A DNA stretch of 64,000 bases from JAVJST01 sp965229715 (GTDB lineage: Bacteria; Pseudomonadota; Alphaproteobacteria; Rhodospirillales; Casp-alpha2): the NCBI GenBank assembly GCA_965229715.1, contig CBDDJL010000002.1, positions 1,054,001-1,118,000 of the forward strand, written 5' to 3'. The notes below the pieces were generated by a model. That model did no database searches. It was not told the DNA's origin and was given only the letters and a program-made list of their open reading frames with translations. A program made the position numbers and the translations under genes. Below are positions 1 to 7,592 of the stretch, in pieces (the first letter of the stretch is position 1; each line of letters begins with the position of its first letter).

Positions 1-507
1 GTGACCTGCGTCTTCGTCGGCGCGCCGACCGAGGTTGACTACACGACGCGGATTGCCGAAGCGGCGACAGGCGAAGGGGCCGATGTCGTCAATGCCGCGG
101 GCCGGCTCGACCTCAATGGACTGGCGCAAATTTTTGCGCGGAGCCTGATGATCGTGACGAACGACTCGGGCCCGTTGCATATCGCCTCCGCGATCGGATG
201 TCCGGTGGCCGGACTGTTCGGTCCGGAAACGCCCGTGCTATACGGCCCGATGAGCAAGAACAGCGTTGCTCTGTTCAGCGGGCGCGGTTGTTCGCCGTGC
301 ATCAACGTCGAGCACGGTAAACGGTTCCATTGCTGGCACCCTTCGCGGCTCTGTCTTGAGGATATCTCCGTGGATCAAGCGTTCGCGTCGATCGAGTCGT
401 CGTTCGGCGCTTCGCTGGCGTCCGGCGACGATCGCATGAAATCCGTCAACAGCGATGCGGCAGTCAGCAAGATAACGAATGCAAGCGGGTCGAACACCAC
501 CGTGTAA
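1..507 (+). CDS. glycosyltransferase family 9 (heptosyltransferase-like), C-terminal part
   Basis: Partial gene cut by the window edge. The visible 168 residues are the C-terminal nucleotide-sugar-binding half of a GT9 enzyme, a family that adds heptose or similar sugars to LPS core. The key signature is NDSGPLH at residues 54-60, followed by the GCPVAGLFGPETP segment that shapes the donor site. The first GTG in the window is probably an internal codon. The last ~40 residues lie beyond the usual GT9 fold and overlap by 133 bp the convergent membrane-protein gene, suggesting a run-on C-terminus. The neighbours (GT-C-like membrane protein, methyltransferase) fit a surface-polysaccharide locus. 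The exact sugar is unknown. Confidence 0.8.
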   Translation: MTCVFVGAPTEVDYTTRIAEAATGEGADVVNAAGRLDLNGLAQIFARSLMIVTNDSGPLHIASAIGCPVAGLFGPETPVLYGPMSKNSVALFSGRGCSPCINVEHGKRFHCWHPSRLCLEDISVDQAFASIESSFGASLASGDDRMKSVNSDAAVSKITNASGSNTTV

Positions 508-2222
508 CGCGCGAACGAGGCGTTGCCGAGGCTCATGATTGCGTAACCTGCCTGAAAGACAAGGGCGGTATAGATCAACGACCGGGCCGTGTCGTTGTGT
601 CGCCACCGATGCCGCGTCAATGCCCAGGCGGCGAAACACGAGGCCAAAAGAACGCCGTAAGCGAGGGTGATCTGGAACGCGCTGACCGCCAGTCTCGGCA
701 CCTCGATCGCGTGAAGCCCGGCTGTCGCATGAACGGCGGCCGTTCGCGCATCGTCCCGAAAGTACCCGGCGTCGAGGAACGGTGTCAGCCGGGTCTCGAA
801 TTCGTCGAAAACGGCACGGCCGAGATCGAGGCATCGGGGATAGTGGATCGAGACCGGTACGCGGACGGGTAGTGTATTGTGAACGTTGGCGATGTAATTG
901 GCGGTGACGATTTCGAGGAAACCAAGTGGATTGTTCCGGATCGCCGATAGCGCCAGCGAACCGGCGACGTCGGCAATGCGTGGATCGGTCTCGTCGGTGA
1001 CGTGAGCTGGCTCGGCAAGACCGAGGTGGTCCCGGACGGCGGGCAGGATCTCCAGATAGATGGCCCCGACCGTGGTCAGCGCTTGGGCGTGGGCAACTTC
1101 GAATGGCCAGCCGCGGTCGTCGAAGCGGCCGAAATCACGGGCGTAGTGTTCAAGGCTTGGCGCGAGGTCGCGTACGAGCGCCGGATACCTGCTCGGCATC
1201 TCGGGATCGAACAACGGCGCGGCGTTCCCGGCCATCGATATGCCCCCGAAACGGTGCAGACCGAAAAAGCCGAACGTCCGGTCATTGTATGTCGCCTGGA
1301 TGCCACAGAGGACGACGACCGGGATAAGAACCCATGCGGCGCACATGGGACGGCGCCCGCGGATCAGCCAGAACAGCACCGGCAGGCCGGCAAGAAACGA
1401 GATTCCGTTCGGCCGAACGAGGATCAGGAGCGCGAGCGTTACGCCCGCGGCAAGCGCGACCTTGAGATCCGCTTGCTTCAGCAGCGACAAGCAGGCCGAA
1501 AGATGAAGGCAGGCGAGAGCGACGAACAGGGCTTCTGTCATCGCCTGGGTTGCCAGGATCAGGATCGCCGCACTCGAAGCCGGGAGGATCATCGCGAAAA
1601 GCCCGATCCAGGGGCGGCCCGTCACGCTGCGCAACGTCCAGCCGACCACAACGAACGACGCCAACATCAGGTTAAGCTGAGCCGGCGGCAGCCATGTCAG
1701 GTCGCCGCCCATCGCCATGATTGCGTGGATGAAGATCATGTATCCGCTCGAACGCAGAGGGTTGGGACTCAAATAGCCGATTGTGTCGGGCTCGATGCAG
1801 ACGACAGCGGGTAGCGCGAGAAACATTCCGGCATTGACGGCGATGACGGCCAAACCCGCGGTCATCCAGAAGGCGCGGGGCGTTTCGAGAGCTTGCAGGG
1901 CGCGGGAGAACGTCGCCGGAGTAACGGGGCCTTTCCGGCCGGTCACGTGTCGGCGTGCGAGCGCCGCGATGAAAGTAGCGCTTAGTCCCGCCGCTGCGGT
2001 CGTCGCGGCAAGCTGAACGACACGCAGTCGCGAGACACCGATATCGAGATACGGCGAGAGAAGCGCCGGGCCGATGCCGCCGGATGTTAGCGCATGCAGG
2101 CCGAGTGCGGCGGCGACGGTCGACACTGTGCAGAGCAGGACGACGCCGAAAAGGAAACGGGCCGGATGCTCCAAGGATGCCTTTCCGACCTTTTCCAGTA
2201 ACAGCGTCCAGCGCGAATTCAT
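375..2222 (-). CDS. polytopic membrane protein, probable GT-C-type glycosyltransferase
   Basis: A 615-residue protein with about ten hydrophobic segments and a large loop between residues ~330 and ~480. The arrangement resembles GT-C lipid-linked glycosyltransferases (ArnT/PMT-like), and an acidic EPDTIGYL motif in the first large loop is of the kind that holds the catalytic Asp there. The ATG at 2222 is preferred to one 57 bp upstream because AGGGAG sits eight bases before it. The 3' end runs antisense into the GT9 gene. Context suggests transfer of a sugar from a polyprenyl carrier to a surface glycan. Family assignment rests on topology and that motif only. Confidence 0.6.
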   Translation of the reverse strand: MNSRWTLLLEKVGKASLEHPARFLFGVVLLCTVSTVAAALGLHALTSGGIGPALLSPYLDIGVSRLRVVQLAATTAAAGLSATFIAALARRHVTGRKGPVTPATFSRALQALETPRAFWMTAGLAVIAVNAGMFLALPAVVCIEPDTIGYLSPNPLRSSGYMIFIHAIMAMGGDLTWLPPAQLNLMLASFVVVGWTLRSVTGRPWIGLFAMILPASSAAILILATQAMTEALFVALACLHLSACLSLLKQADLKVALAAGVTLALLILVRPNGISFLAGLPVLFWLIRGRRPMCAAWVLIPVVVLCGIQATYNDRTFGFFGLHRFGGISMAGNAAPLFDPEMPSRYPALVRDLAPSLEHYARDFGRFDDRGWPFEVAHAQALTTVGAIYLEILPAVRDHLGLAEPAHVTDETDPRIADVAGSLALSAIRNNPLGFLEIVTANYIANVHNTLPVRVPVSIHYPRCLDLGRAVFDEFETRLTPFLDAGYFRDDARTAAVHATAGLHAIEVPRLAVSAFQITLAYGVLLASCFAAWALTRHRWRHNDTARSLIYTALVFQAGYAIMSLGNASFARYTVVFDPLAFVILLTAASLLTDFMRSSPDASEAPNDDSIDANA

Positions 2223-2332
2223 TGCCGCTCCCTGCGTTCGACCGATGCGATTGGCCTGTTCCCGTCGCAAGCCATCCACTATCTTACAGCGAACGACAGC
2301 CTTTCCATCGCTTCCCGAAACACGTCGGCTTC

Positions 2333-3211
2333 ATGACGTCCTGTCTCCTCTGCACCCAAGGCACGATTACCGAGCGCTTCAAGCGCGGCGCGATGCGCGT
2401 GGTTGTCTGCGGCGACTGTGGACTGCAATTCCTCGATCCGCAACCGAGCGATGACGCACTGTCGGCGATCTACGGCGAAGGGTACTTCGTCGGCTCCGCC
2501 GACGGCGAGGAAATGGCGAAAACGCGCCGCCTTAAGCAGGCGACAGCGTCGTTGCAACTGGCCGATATTCAGCGGTATGCGGCGTCGCGCGGGGATGCTT
2601 GTCCCCTCGGACAAGCGATCGAGATCGGCTGCGGCATCGGTGATTTCCTCAAGGTGGCGACGGACGCCGAAATCGAGATCCGGGGTGTCGATGTATCGGC
2701 GAGCGCGGTCGCGTCGGCCAACGCCTATCTGGGGCGATCGCTAGCGAGCGTCGGAACGCTTGAGGATCTGGATGACGCTGCCGGTTCGCTGGATCTGATT
2801 GTGCTGGCGGACGTGATTGAGCACGTGCGCGATCCCGTCGCGTTTCTGGGCCGGGTCGGCGATCTTTTGCGGCCGGGGGGCGTTGTCTTCGCGGCGACCC
2901 CGGCGCTCGATTCCTGGTCGGCGCGCCTGATGGGGCGACACTGGATGGACTATAAGCCGGAGCATCTTTTCTACTTCGATCGCCGCACGGTATCGCAACT
3001 GTTCGATCGCGCGGGATTCGACGACGTCACGATCACGCCGGGGCGTAAGGCCCTCAGCCTCGATTACGTTCGCGGGCACTTCACCCGCTATCCGGTGCCG
3101 CTCGTGACGCCGGTGCTCTCCGCCATCCATACGCTCTTGCCCCGGACCCTCGCAGACGCACCATTCCGGATCACCGCGTCGGGAATCAACATCGTCGCAA
3201 CGAAACGCTAG
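2333..3211 (+). CDS. class I SAM-dependent methyltransferase with N-terminal zinc-ribbon-like cysteines
   Basis: A 292-residue methyltransferase. The start chosen begins MTSCLLCTQG, because upstream sequence in frame is arginine-rich, low-complexity read-through. The N-terminus carries two CxxC pairs (SCLLC and VCGDC) like those in type-12 sugar or small-molecule methyltransferases. The SAM-binding motif IEIGCGIGDFL and the post-motif LIVLADVIEHVRDP are clear, followed by LRPGG. It is divergent from the GT-C-like gene with about 110 bp between them. It likely methylates a sugar or lipid-linked intermediate of the adjacent polysaccharide locus, which is inference from position. Confidence 0.75.
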   Translation: MTSCLLCTQGTITERFKRGAMRVVVCGDCGLQFLDPQPSDDALSAIYGEGYFVGSADGEEMAKTRRLKQATASLQLADIQRYAASRGDACPLGQAIEIGCGIGDFLKVATDAEIEIRGVDVSASAVASANAYLGRSLASVGTLEDLDDAAGSLDLIVLADVIEHVRDPVAFLGRVGDLLRPGGVVFAATPALDSWSARLMGRHWMDYKPEHLFYFDRRTVSQLFDRAGFDDVTITPGRKALSLDYVRGHFTRYPVPLVTPVLSAIHTLLPRTLADAPFRITASGINIVATKR

Positions 3212-3256
3212 GGTCGGAACCCGTTAGTTTCATGCACCGCCGTTCGCCGCCGACCT

Positions 3257-3454
3257 CTACGTCCTGTACCGGCGTTCCAGCAGGTAGCCGGCGAAATAGC
3301 CGAGAATGACACCGACCAGGCCGGCGGGGTAGGTCAGATCGACGATCAGCCCTTCGAGGTAGACGCGGAACACCTGACCGACCACGAGACCCAGAAAAAG
3401 TCCCATGACGGCGCCGGATGCAGGTACGAGAAATCTCACTTCAACAGCCCCCAT
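3257..3454 (-). CDS. small two-helix membrane protein, unknown function
   Basis: A 65-residue protein (start MGAVEVRF) with two hydrophobic segments separated by a short acidic loop and ending in a basic LLERRYRT tail. The glycine-rich helices resemble small integral membrane proteins of the GlsB/YeaQ type, but no diagnostic motif is present. A TTG start 60 bp upstream would give 85 residues, but neither start has a convincing ribosome-binding site. It lies between the methyltransferase and a divergent AraC regulator. Confidence 0.45.
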   Translation of the reverse strand: MGAVEVRFLVPASGAVMGLFLGLVVGQVFRVYLEGLIVDLTYPAGLVGVILGYFAGYLLERRYRT

Positions 3455-3601
3455 GACACAAGATGCCGCCTGTTGGCGGCCACCGGTTATCAGGGTAGAA
3501 TTAACAGGTCGCAATGTAACTGATCGTACGTCTCAAGTTCTTGCCTCGGTGTCTCACGTACCGGGCTGCCGGCGTATCCGGATCGGAGATGGAGTCCGGT
3601 C

Positions 3602-4639
3602 ATGACAGCAGAATCGCGTTTCACGACGTGCAACCTGCCCGAGCGCCGGCGTTTCGATGCATGGCGTGAGAGCATTGCCGTGCTGTATGACGTCAAGCTT
3701 GGCAAGAACGAGCCCGAGGACGCGTTTTACGGCGAGGTCCACGGATTTCTATACCAGGACATGATGATCGCGCGCTGCCGCACGAGCGCCCAGGTCTACC
3801 GGCGCTCGGCGCTGAAGATCGCCCGGGACGGTGTCGACCATTACATGATCCAGTATTTCCGTTCCGGCGAGCAGTGGATTCGGCGCGGCAAACGCTATTA
3901 CGAAAGTACGGCGGGCGATATCATGGTGCACGATCTGGCGTCCGATCATGTCGCCGAGTCCTCGGCGTTCGACAATTTCTCGCTGATCCTGCCGCGGCGA
4001 CTCATCGAGCCGCTGTTGCGCAAACCCGACCATCAGCACGGGCGAATCCTTCGCGACAACAATCCGATGGCCCGCATGCTGGCCCGTCACATGGCCGATC
4101 TGTACGAGCTGAACAGCCAGATGGACGACGAACAGCGCGGTCTGATGAACGACGTGACCACGCAGATGGTTGCCGCGACTCTCAACGGGAGCCGCGAGGA
4201 CGCGGCGGAGAACGCCGCGTCGATGGCGACATCGACCCTGTTGCGCGCCAAACGCCTGCTCGAGGCGGAGATCGACGATCCGGTGATCGACGTCGGCCGG
4301 ATCGCCAACGCGGCCGGCGTGTCGCGCGCCTCGCTCTATCGCCTGTTCGAACCCTATGGCGGCGTGATGCACTATGTTCGCCGCCGTCGCTTGCTCGCGT
4401 GCCTCAAGGACTTGACCGACGGCGATCTGGCGCACCGGACCATTGCCGATATCGCCTACAGCCACGGTTTTTCAAGCGAGACCCACTTCTCGCGCCTGTT
4501 CAAGAAGCATTTCGGTGTGACCCCCTCCGAGGCACGCCATCATGGGTGCGATATCGTCGATGTCGACGATGCCGTCCTGGCCGAAACCGCCGTCGGCGAC
4601 CGCCACTACGAGAAGTGGATTTCGGAAACCCTGTTGTAG
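3602..4639 (+). CDS. AraC-family transcriptional regulator
   Basis: A 345-residue regulator. Residues ~1-200 form an AraC-binding-like effector domain (the type beginning with an RRFDAWRE segment), and residues ~235-330 carry the double helix-turn-helix of AraC proteins, with IANAAGVSRASLYRLF and the second-helix signature IADIAYSHGFSSETHFSRLFKKHFGVTPSEAR. GGAG lies about 10 bases before the ATG. No co-oriented catabolic gene follows, because a hairpin array and tRNA-Val come next, so the target is not evident from context. Confidence 0.85.
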   Translation: MTAESRFTTCNLPERRRFDAWRESIAVLYDVKLGKNEPEDAFYGEVHGFLYQDMMIARCRTSAQVYRRSALKIARDGVDHYMIQYFRSGEQWIRRGKRYYESTAGDIMVHDLASDHVAESSAFDNFSLILPRRLIEPLLRKPDHQHGRILRDNNPMARMLARHMADLYELNSQMDDEQRGLMNDVTTQMVAATLNGSREDAAENAASMATSTLLRAKRLLEAEIDDPVIDVGRIANAAGVSRASLYRLFEPYGGVMHYVRRRRLLACLKDLTDGDLAHRTIADIAYSHGFSSETHFSRLFKKHFGVTPSEARHHGCDIVDVDDAVLAETAVGDRHYEKWISETLL

Positions 4640-4662
4640 AGACGGAATTTCTAAACAATTAC

Positions 4663-4792
4663 GCCGGCGCGTGAGCGCCGAAACCGTATGAAACATCGCG
4701 CCACCATCGAAAACCCCCGGTTTTCCGGGGGTTTTCGATGGTGGGCGCGCCGGCGCATGAGCGCCGAAACTGTATGAAATATCGCGCCACCA
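4663..4792. repeat. 44-bp direct repeat, two copies, next to tRNA-Val
   Basis: Copies at 4663-4706 and 4749-4792 differ at only three of 44 positions. Each is followed by a strong hairpin and then by the 13-bp word gatggtgggcgcg (4737-4749 and 4826-4838). The second instance of that word is the 3' end of tRNA-Val including CCA on the minus strand. The block therefore looks like a duplicated tRNA 3'-flank unit of roughly 86-90 bp, possibly left by loss of a second tRNA gene copy or by an integration event at the tRNA 3' end. Confidence 0.85.
4705..4740 (-). terminator. perfect 16-bp hairpin downstream of tRNA-Val
   Basis: catcgaaaacccccgg pairs perfectly with its complement around a four-T loop, and pairing extends outward by several more bases with one bulge. 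No T-run follows, so it is a strong processing or terminator-like hairpin rather than a classical intrinsic terminator. It is the distal one of two hairpins behind the tRNA. Confidence 0.55.
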
Positions 4793-4796
4793 ATGA

Positions 4797-4826
4797 CAGA
4801 GGCCCAGCGTTTCCGCTGGGCCTCTG
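4797..4826 (-). terminator. 13-bp hairpin immediately downstream of tRNA-Val
   Basis: cagaggcccagcg (4797-4809) pairs with 4814-4826. On the minus strand the loop is GAAA, a stable tetraloop. It begins two bases after the tRNA CCA end, so it probably ends or protects the tRNA precursor. There is no T-run. Confidence 0.55.
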
Positions 4827-4827
4827 A

Positions 4828-4902
4828 TGGTGGGCGCGACTGGGATTGAACCAGTGACCCCTACGATGTCAACGTAGTGCTCTCCCGCTGAGCTACGCGC
4901 CC
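4828..4902 (-). tRNA. tRNA-Val (anticodon GAC), CCA encoded
   Basis: A 75-nt cloverleaf including an encoded CCA. Acceptor GGGCGCG pairs with CGCGCCC, the D-arm contains GCTCAGCGGGAGAGC, the anticodon stem CTACG/CGTAG encloses the loop TTGACAT giving anticodon GAC, and the T-arm contains GGTTCAATCCC. It reads GUC/GUU valine codons. The downstream hairpins and the 44-bp repeats are part of its 3' flank. Confidence 0.95.
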
Positions 4903-5067
4903 TTTTTTCGGGTTTCCCGCCTGGGGAAATTGCGGCGCGCAAACCGCGCCGGCGGCAGGCCTTTTAATGCCTCGGAGAAACCTTTGCAAGTGGTCTCGGC
5001 GGCGTCAAGTCCGCCGCGACGTCCGGCAATTGCCCGGCGACGGCGGGCATGCGAAACTGCCCCGGAA

Positions 5068-6003
5068 ATGGATCGAGACATGGATATCGAAACAACGGAC
5101 CCCGCCGCCGAGATTCGGGCCGATACGCCACCGGCGGATATCCGGCCGTCCGAAGCCTTTTCCATCCTTGCACCCGACCGCCAGACGGTCCCCGTCGTGT
5201 TCGCCAGCCCGCACAGCGGACGCGACTATCCGGCGGGGTTTCTGCAGGCCTCTCAACTCGATGCGCTGGCGCTTCGCGGTTCGGAAGACGCCTTCATCGA
5301 CGAACTGTTTTCCGGCGTTGTCGATGCCGGCGCGCCGTTGATCTCCGCCCGATTTCCCCGGGCTTATATCGACGTCAACCGGGAGCCGCTGGAACTCGAC
5401 CCCAACATGTTCGCGGACAAGCTGCCGGCCAAGGCCAACGTCGGCTCGCCCCGGGTCGCCGCCGGTCTCGGCACCATCGCACGGATCGTCGCCAACGGCC
5501 GTGAAATCTACAGCAAACCACTGACCTTCAAGGAAGCGGAATCCCGGATCGAGACGTGCTATCGGCCCTATCACCGGGCGCTTGAAGCGCTCGTCGAACG
5601 CACGTTGGAGCAGTTCGGCGCGTGCCTTCTGGTGGACTGTCACTCCATGCCGTCCGGTGTTCCCGAGGCTCATCGGGCGGGCGGCGCCAAGCCCGATATC
5701 GTGATCGGCGATTGCTGGGGCAGTGCCTGTCGCGCCGGGATTTCCGAGGCGCTCGAGGCGGCAGCGGAAGCCCATGGATTTCACACGCGCCGGAACGTGC
5801 CCTACGCGGGCGGCTTCACCACGCGTCATTATGGCCGGCCGGCCGACGGAATCGATGCCATCCAGATCGAGCTTCGGCGAGACCTCTACATGGATGAGCG
5901 CACGGTCGCGCGGCGGGGCGACATGGATGCCGTGCAGTCGCGGATTGCGGCGATGGCATCGGATCTGTGCCGTGCGGCGGCGCGATTGCTCGGCGGCGGA
6001 TGA
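5068..6003 (+). CDS. N-formylglutamate amidohydrolase family protein
   Basis: A 311-residue member of the N-formylglutamate deformylase/amidohydrolase family (HutG-like), which releases formate and glutamate from N-formyl-L-glutamate in histidine catabolism. Visible signatures are SPHSGRDYP near residue 48 (zinc/catalytic His), the DVNREP segment, and LLVDCHSMPSG. An ATG at 5080 is a possible alternative start, and upstream in-frame sequence is arginine-rich and unlikely to be translated. The stop overlaps the next start (ATGA), so it is coupled to an acetyltransferase. No hut genes are adjacent, so the natural substrate is uncertain. Confidence 0.8.
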   Translation: MDRDMDIETTDPAAEIRADTPPADIRPSEAFSILAPDRQTVPVVFASPHSGRDYPAGFLQASQLDALALRGSEDAFIDELFSGVVDAGAPLISARFPRAYIDVNREPLELDPNMFADKLPAKANVGSPRVAAGLGTIARIVANGREIYSKPLTFKEAESRIETCYRPYHRALEALVERTLEQFGACLLVDCHSMPSGVPEAHRAGGAKPDIVIGDCWGSACRAGISEALEAAAEAHGFHTRRNVPYAGGFTTRHYGRPADGIDAIQIELRRDLYMDERTVARRGDMDAVQSRIAAMASDLCRAAARLLGGG

Positions 6004-6539
6004 GCGGCGCGTCTATCGCCCTTCGCCCCGCGACGGCCGACGATTGCCGAGCCATTGCCGGCATCTACGCCCACCATGTCCTGAACGGGCTGGCGAGTTT
6101 CGAAACCGATCCGCCCGATGCCGACGAGATCGTCCATCGCCACCTGTCGATCACGAACGCCGGTCTGCCCTACATCGTGGCGGAACAAGACGGTGCGATC
6201 CGCGGATATGCCTATGCGGCGCCCTACCGGCCCCGGCCGGCCTACCGCTATACGGTCGAAGATTCGGTCTATGTTGCGCCGGACGCCGGCGGGTCGGGAA
6301 TCGGCAGCCTGATGCTGGCGTATCTGATCGACGATTGCACGGCGCGCGGTTACCGGCAGATGATTGCGATCATCGGCGACAGCGCCAACGCGCCGTCGAT
6401 CGGTCTTCATGCGAAGCATGGTTTTCGCAAGATCGGCGTTCTCGACAGCGTCGGGTTCAAGTTCGGCCGCTGGGTCGACTCGGTTATCATGATGCGAAGC
6501 CTGGGTGGGGGCGGCGCCCGCCCGCCGGATGAAGCTTAA
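6000..6539 (+). CDS. GNAT N-acetyltransferase, phosphinothricin acetyltransferase-like
   Basis: A 179-residue GNAT enzyme starting inside the stop of the previous gene (ATGA), which implies translational coupling. Typical Pat/YncA-like features are present: IRPATADD-type N-terminus (here LRPATADDCRAIAGIYAHHV), YAAPYRPRPAYRYTVEDSVYV, the acetyl-CoA loop GGSGIGSLML, and HAKHGFRKIGVLDSVGFKFGRW at the C-terminus. The family acetylates small amines such as phosphinothricin or methionine sulfoximine. The pairing with an N-acylglutamate hydrolase suggests an amino-acid-like substrate. Confidence 0.85.
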   Translation: MSGASIALRPATADDCRAIAGIYAHHVLNGLASFETDPPDADEIVHRHLSITNAGLPYIVAEQDGAIRGYAYAAPYRPRPAYRYTVEDSVYVAPDAGGSGIGSLMLAYLIDDCTARGYRQMIAIIGDSANAPSIGLHAKHGFRKIGVLDSVGFKFGRWVDSVIMMRSLGGGGARPPDEA

Positions 6540-6547
6540 ACTCCTTG

Positions 6548-6582
6548 TTAACCCTGAACGCGGATGATCGAATATCGGTTAA
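6548..6582. promoter_or_regulatory. TTAACC/GGTTAA inverted repeat, CtrA-like half sites
   Basis: TTAACC at 6548-6553 and GGTTAA at 6577-6582 form a 6-bp dyad just before the lytic-transglycosylase-like gene. TTAACC is the half-site recognised by CtrA in alphaproteobacteria, but the spacing here is wider than the standard TTAA-N7-TTAA arrangement, so the call is tentative. Confidence 0.3.
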
Positions 6583-6596
6583 GGGCCTTGCAAGAC

Positions 6597-7568
6597 ATGA
6601 GAAACCTGAAGATGGCTGTGCCGAAATGCCTGCTGATCGCGATGACCGGCGTCTTCGCGGTTGCCGCGGTTTCGCTTGCGGCCTCGTCCGGTGCGCGCGC
6701 TCAATCGGCGTTCGAACAGTCGTGGCGTCTATGCGCCGATGCCACCCAACGCGTCGAATACGAGCGCCGCATTCCACGCCATCTTCTGGAGGCCATTTCG
6801 CTGGCGGAGTCCGGCCGCTGGGACAATGTCGAAAAGCGCACCCACGCCTGGCCGTGGACCGTGACCTCAGGCGATGAGCAATGGATGCTCGACACCAAGG
6901 CCGAAGCGGTTGCACAGGTTCGGAAACTGCAGAGCGCGGGCCGTACGAACATCGACGTCGGCTGCATGCAGATCAATCTGCGCTATCACCCGGATGCGTT
7001 TGCGACCCTTGAGGACGCCTTCGATCCGTTGACCAACGCACGGTACGCGGGCGAATTCCTCACCGATCTTTATGGCACGTCGCGTAACTGGCTGACGGCG
7101 GCCGGCAACTATCATTCCAATACCGAGAATTTTCACAACCGCTACAAGCTGAAAGTGGCACGGTTCTGGAATGCACGGCGCGGTATCGGCGGCGCCGCGA
7201 CCGCCAGCGCGGGCGCCATTCAATCCGCCACAGGGACACCGCAAACCGCGGCGATCGATCACGAACGCATGGCGATGCTCAACGAAGCTTTCCGCAAACG
7301 GCAGGCCGAGGCCGAGGCAAAACTTCAGGCGCAAATGGGCGCATCGACCGGAGCCATCGGGACACGCGGCGTCGGCAATCTCACCGACCGGAACTATGCG
7401 CTTCAGGCGCAAATCCAGCGTGTCCGCAAACAGGCCGAGAAAGAACAGCGCGTGCAGGACCTGATCCGTTCGGAAAAGGTGCCGTTGGCCGAACCCGAGG
7501 TGAACCCGGACCTGCAGCTATGGCGCAATCTCTACCGCTCCGGCCCGACGGCGGGACCGTTTCTCTAA
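6597..7568 (+). CDS. secreted lytic-transglycosylase-like protein with C-terminal coiled coil
   Basis: A 323-residue exported protein. A signal peptide ends at SSGARAQ, followed by an SLT-type domain: SLAESGRWD contains the expected catalytic Glu, DVGCMQINLRYHP matches the GLMQI-type motif, and AAGNYHSNTEN matches the AYNxG-type motif. A region from ~210 on is Ala/Gln/Glu-rich and likely helical (RQAEAEAKLQAQ, QAQIQRVRKQAEKEQRVQ). An ATG at 6564 is also in frame but lies inside the TTAACC/GGTTAA element, so 6597 is preferred. It probably trims peptidoglycan in the periplasm, perhaps for envelope-spanning machinery. Confidence 0.75.
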   Translation: MRNLKMAVPKCLLIAMTGVFAVAAVSLAASSGARAQSAFEQSWRLCADATQRVEYERRIPRHLLEAISLAESGRWDNVEKRTHAWPWTVTSGDEQWMLDTKAEAVAQVRKLQSAGRTNIDVGCMQINLRYHPDAFATLEDAFDPLTNARYAGEFLTDLYGTSRNWLTAAGNYHSNTENFHNRYKLKVARFWNARRGIGGAATASAGAIQSATGTPQTAAIDHERMAMLNEAFRKRQAEAEAKLQAQMGASTGAIGTRGVGNLTDRNYALQAQIQRVRKQAEKEQRVQDLIRSEKVPLAEPEVNPDLQLWRNLYRSGPTAGPFL

Positions 7569-7592
7569 AATAGGTCATGGTTGTCGGCGGTG

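Noticed and set aside
4737..4749. Second tRNA gene near tRNA-Val
   Set aside because: Only the last 13 bases of a tRNA are present; no D-arm, anticodon arm or T-arm can be formed.
6564..6596. Upstream ATG as start of the lytic-transglycosylase-like gene
   Set aside because: It would place 11 extra residues before the signal peptide and lies inside the TTAACC/GGTTAA element; the later ATG fits a signal peptide better.
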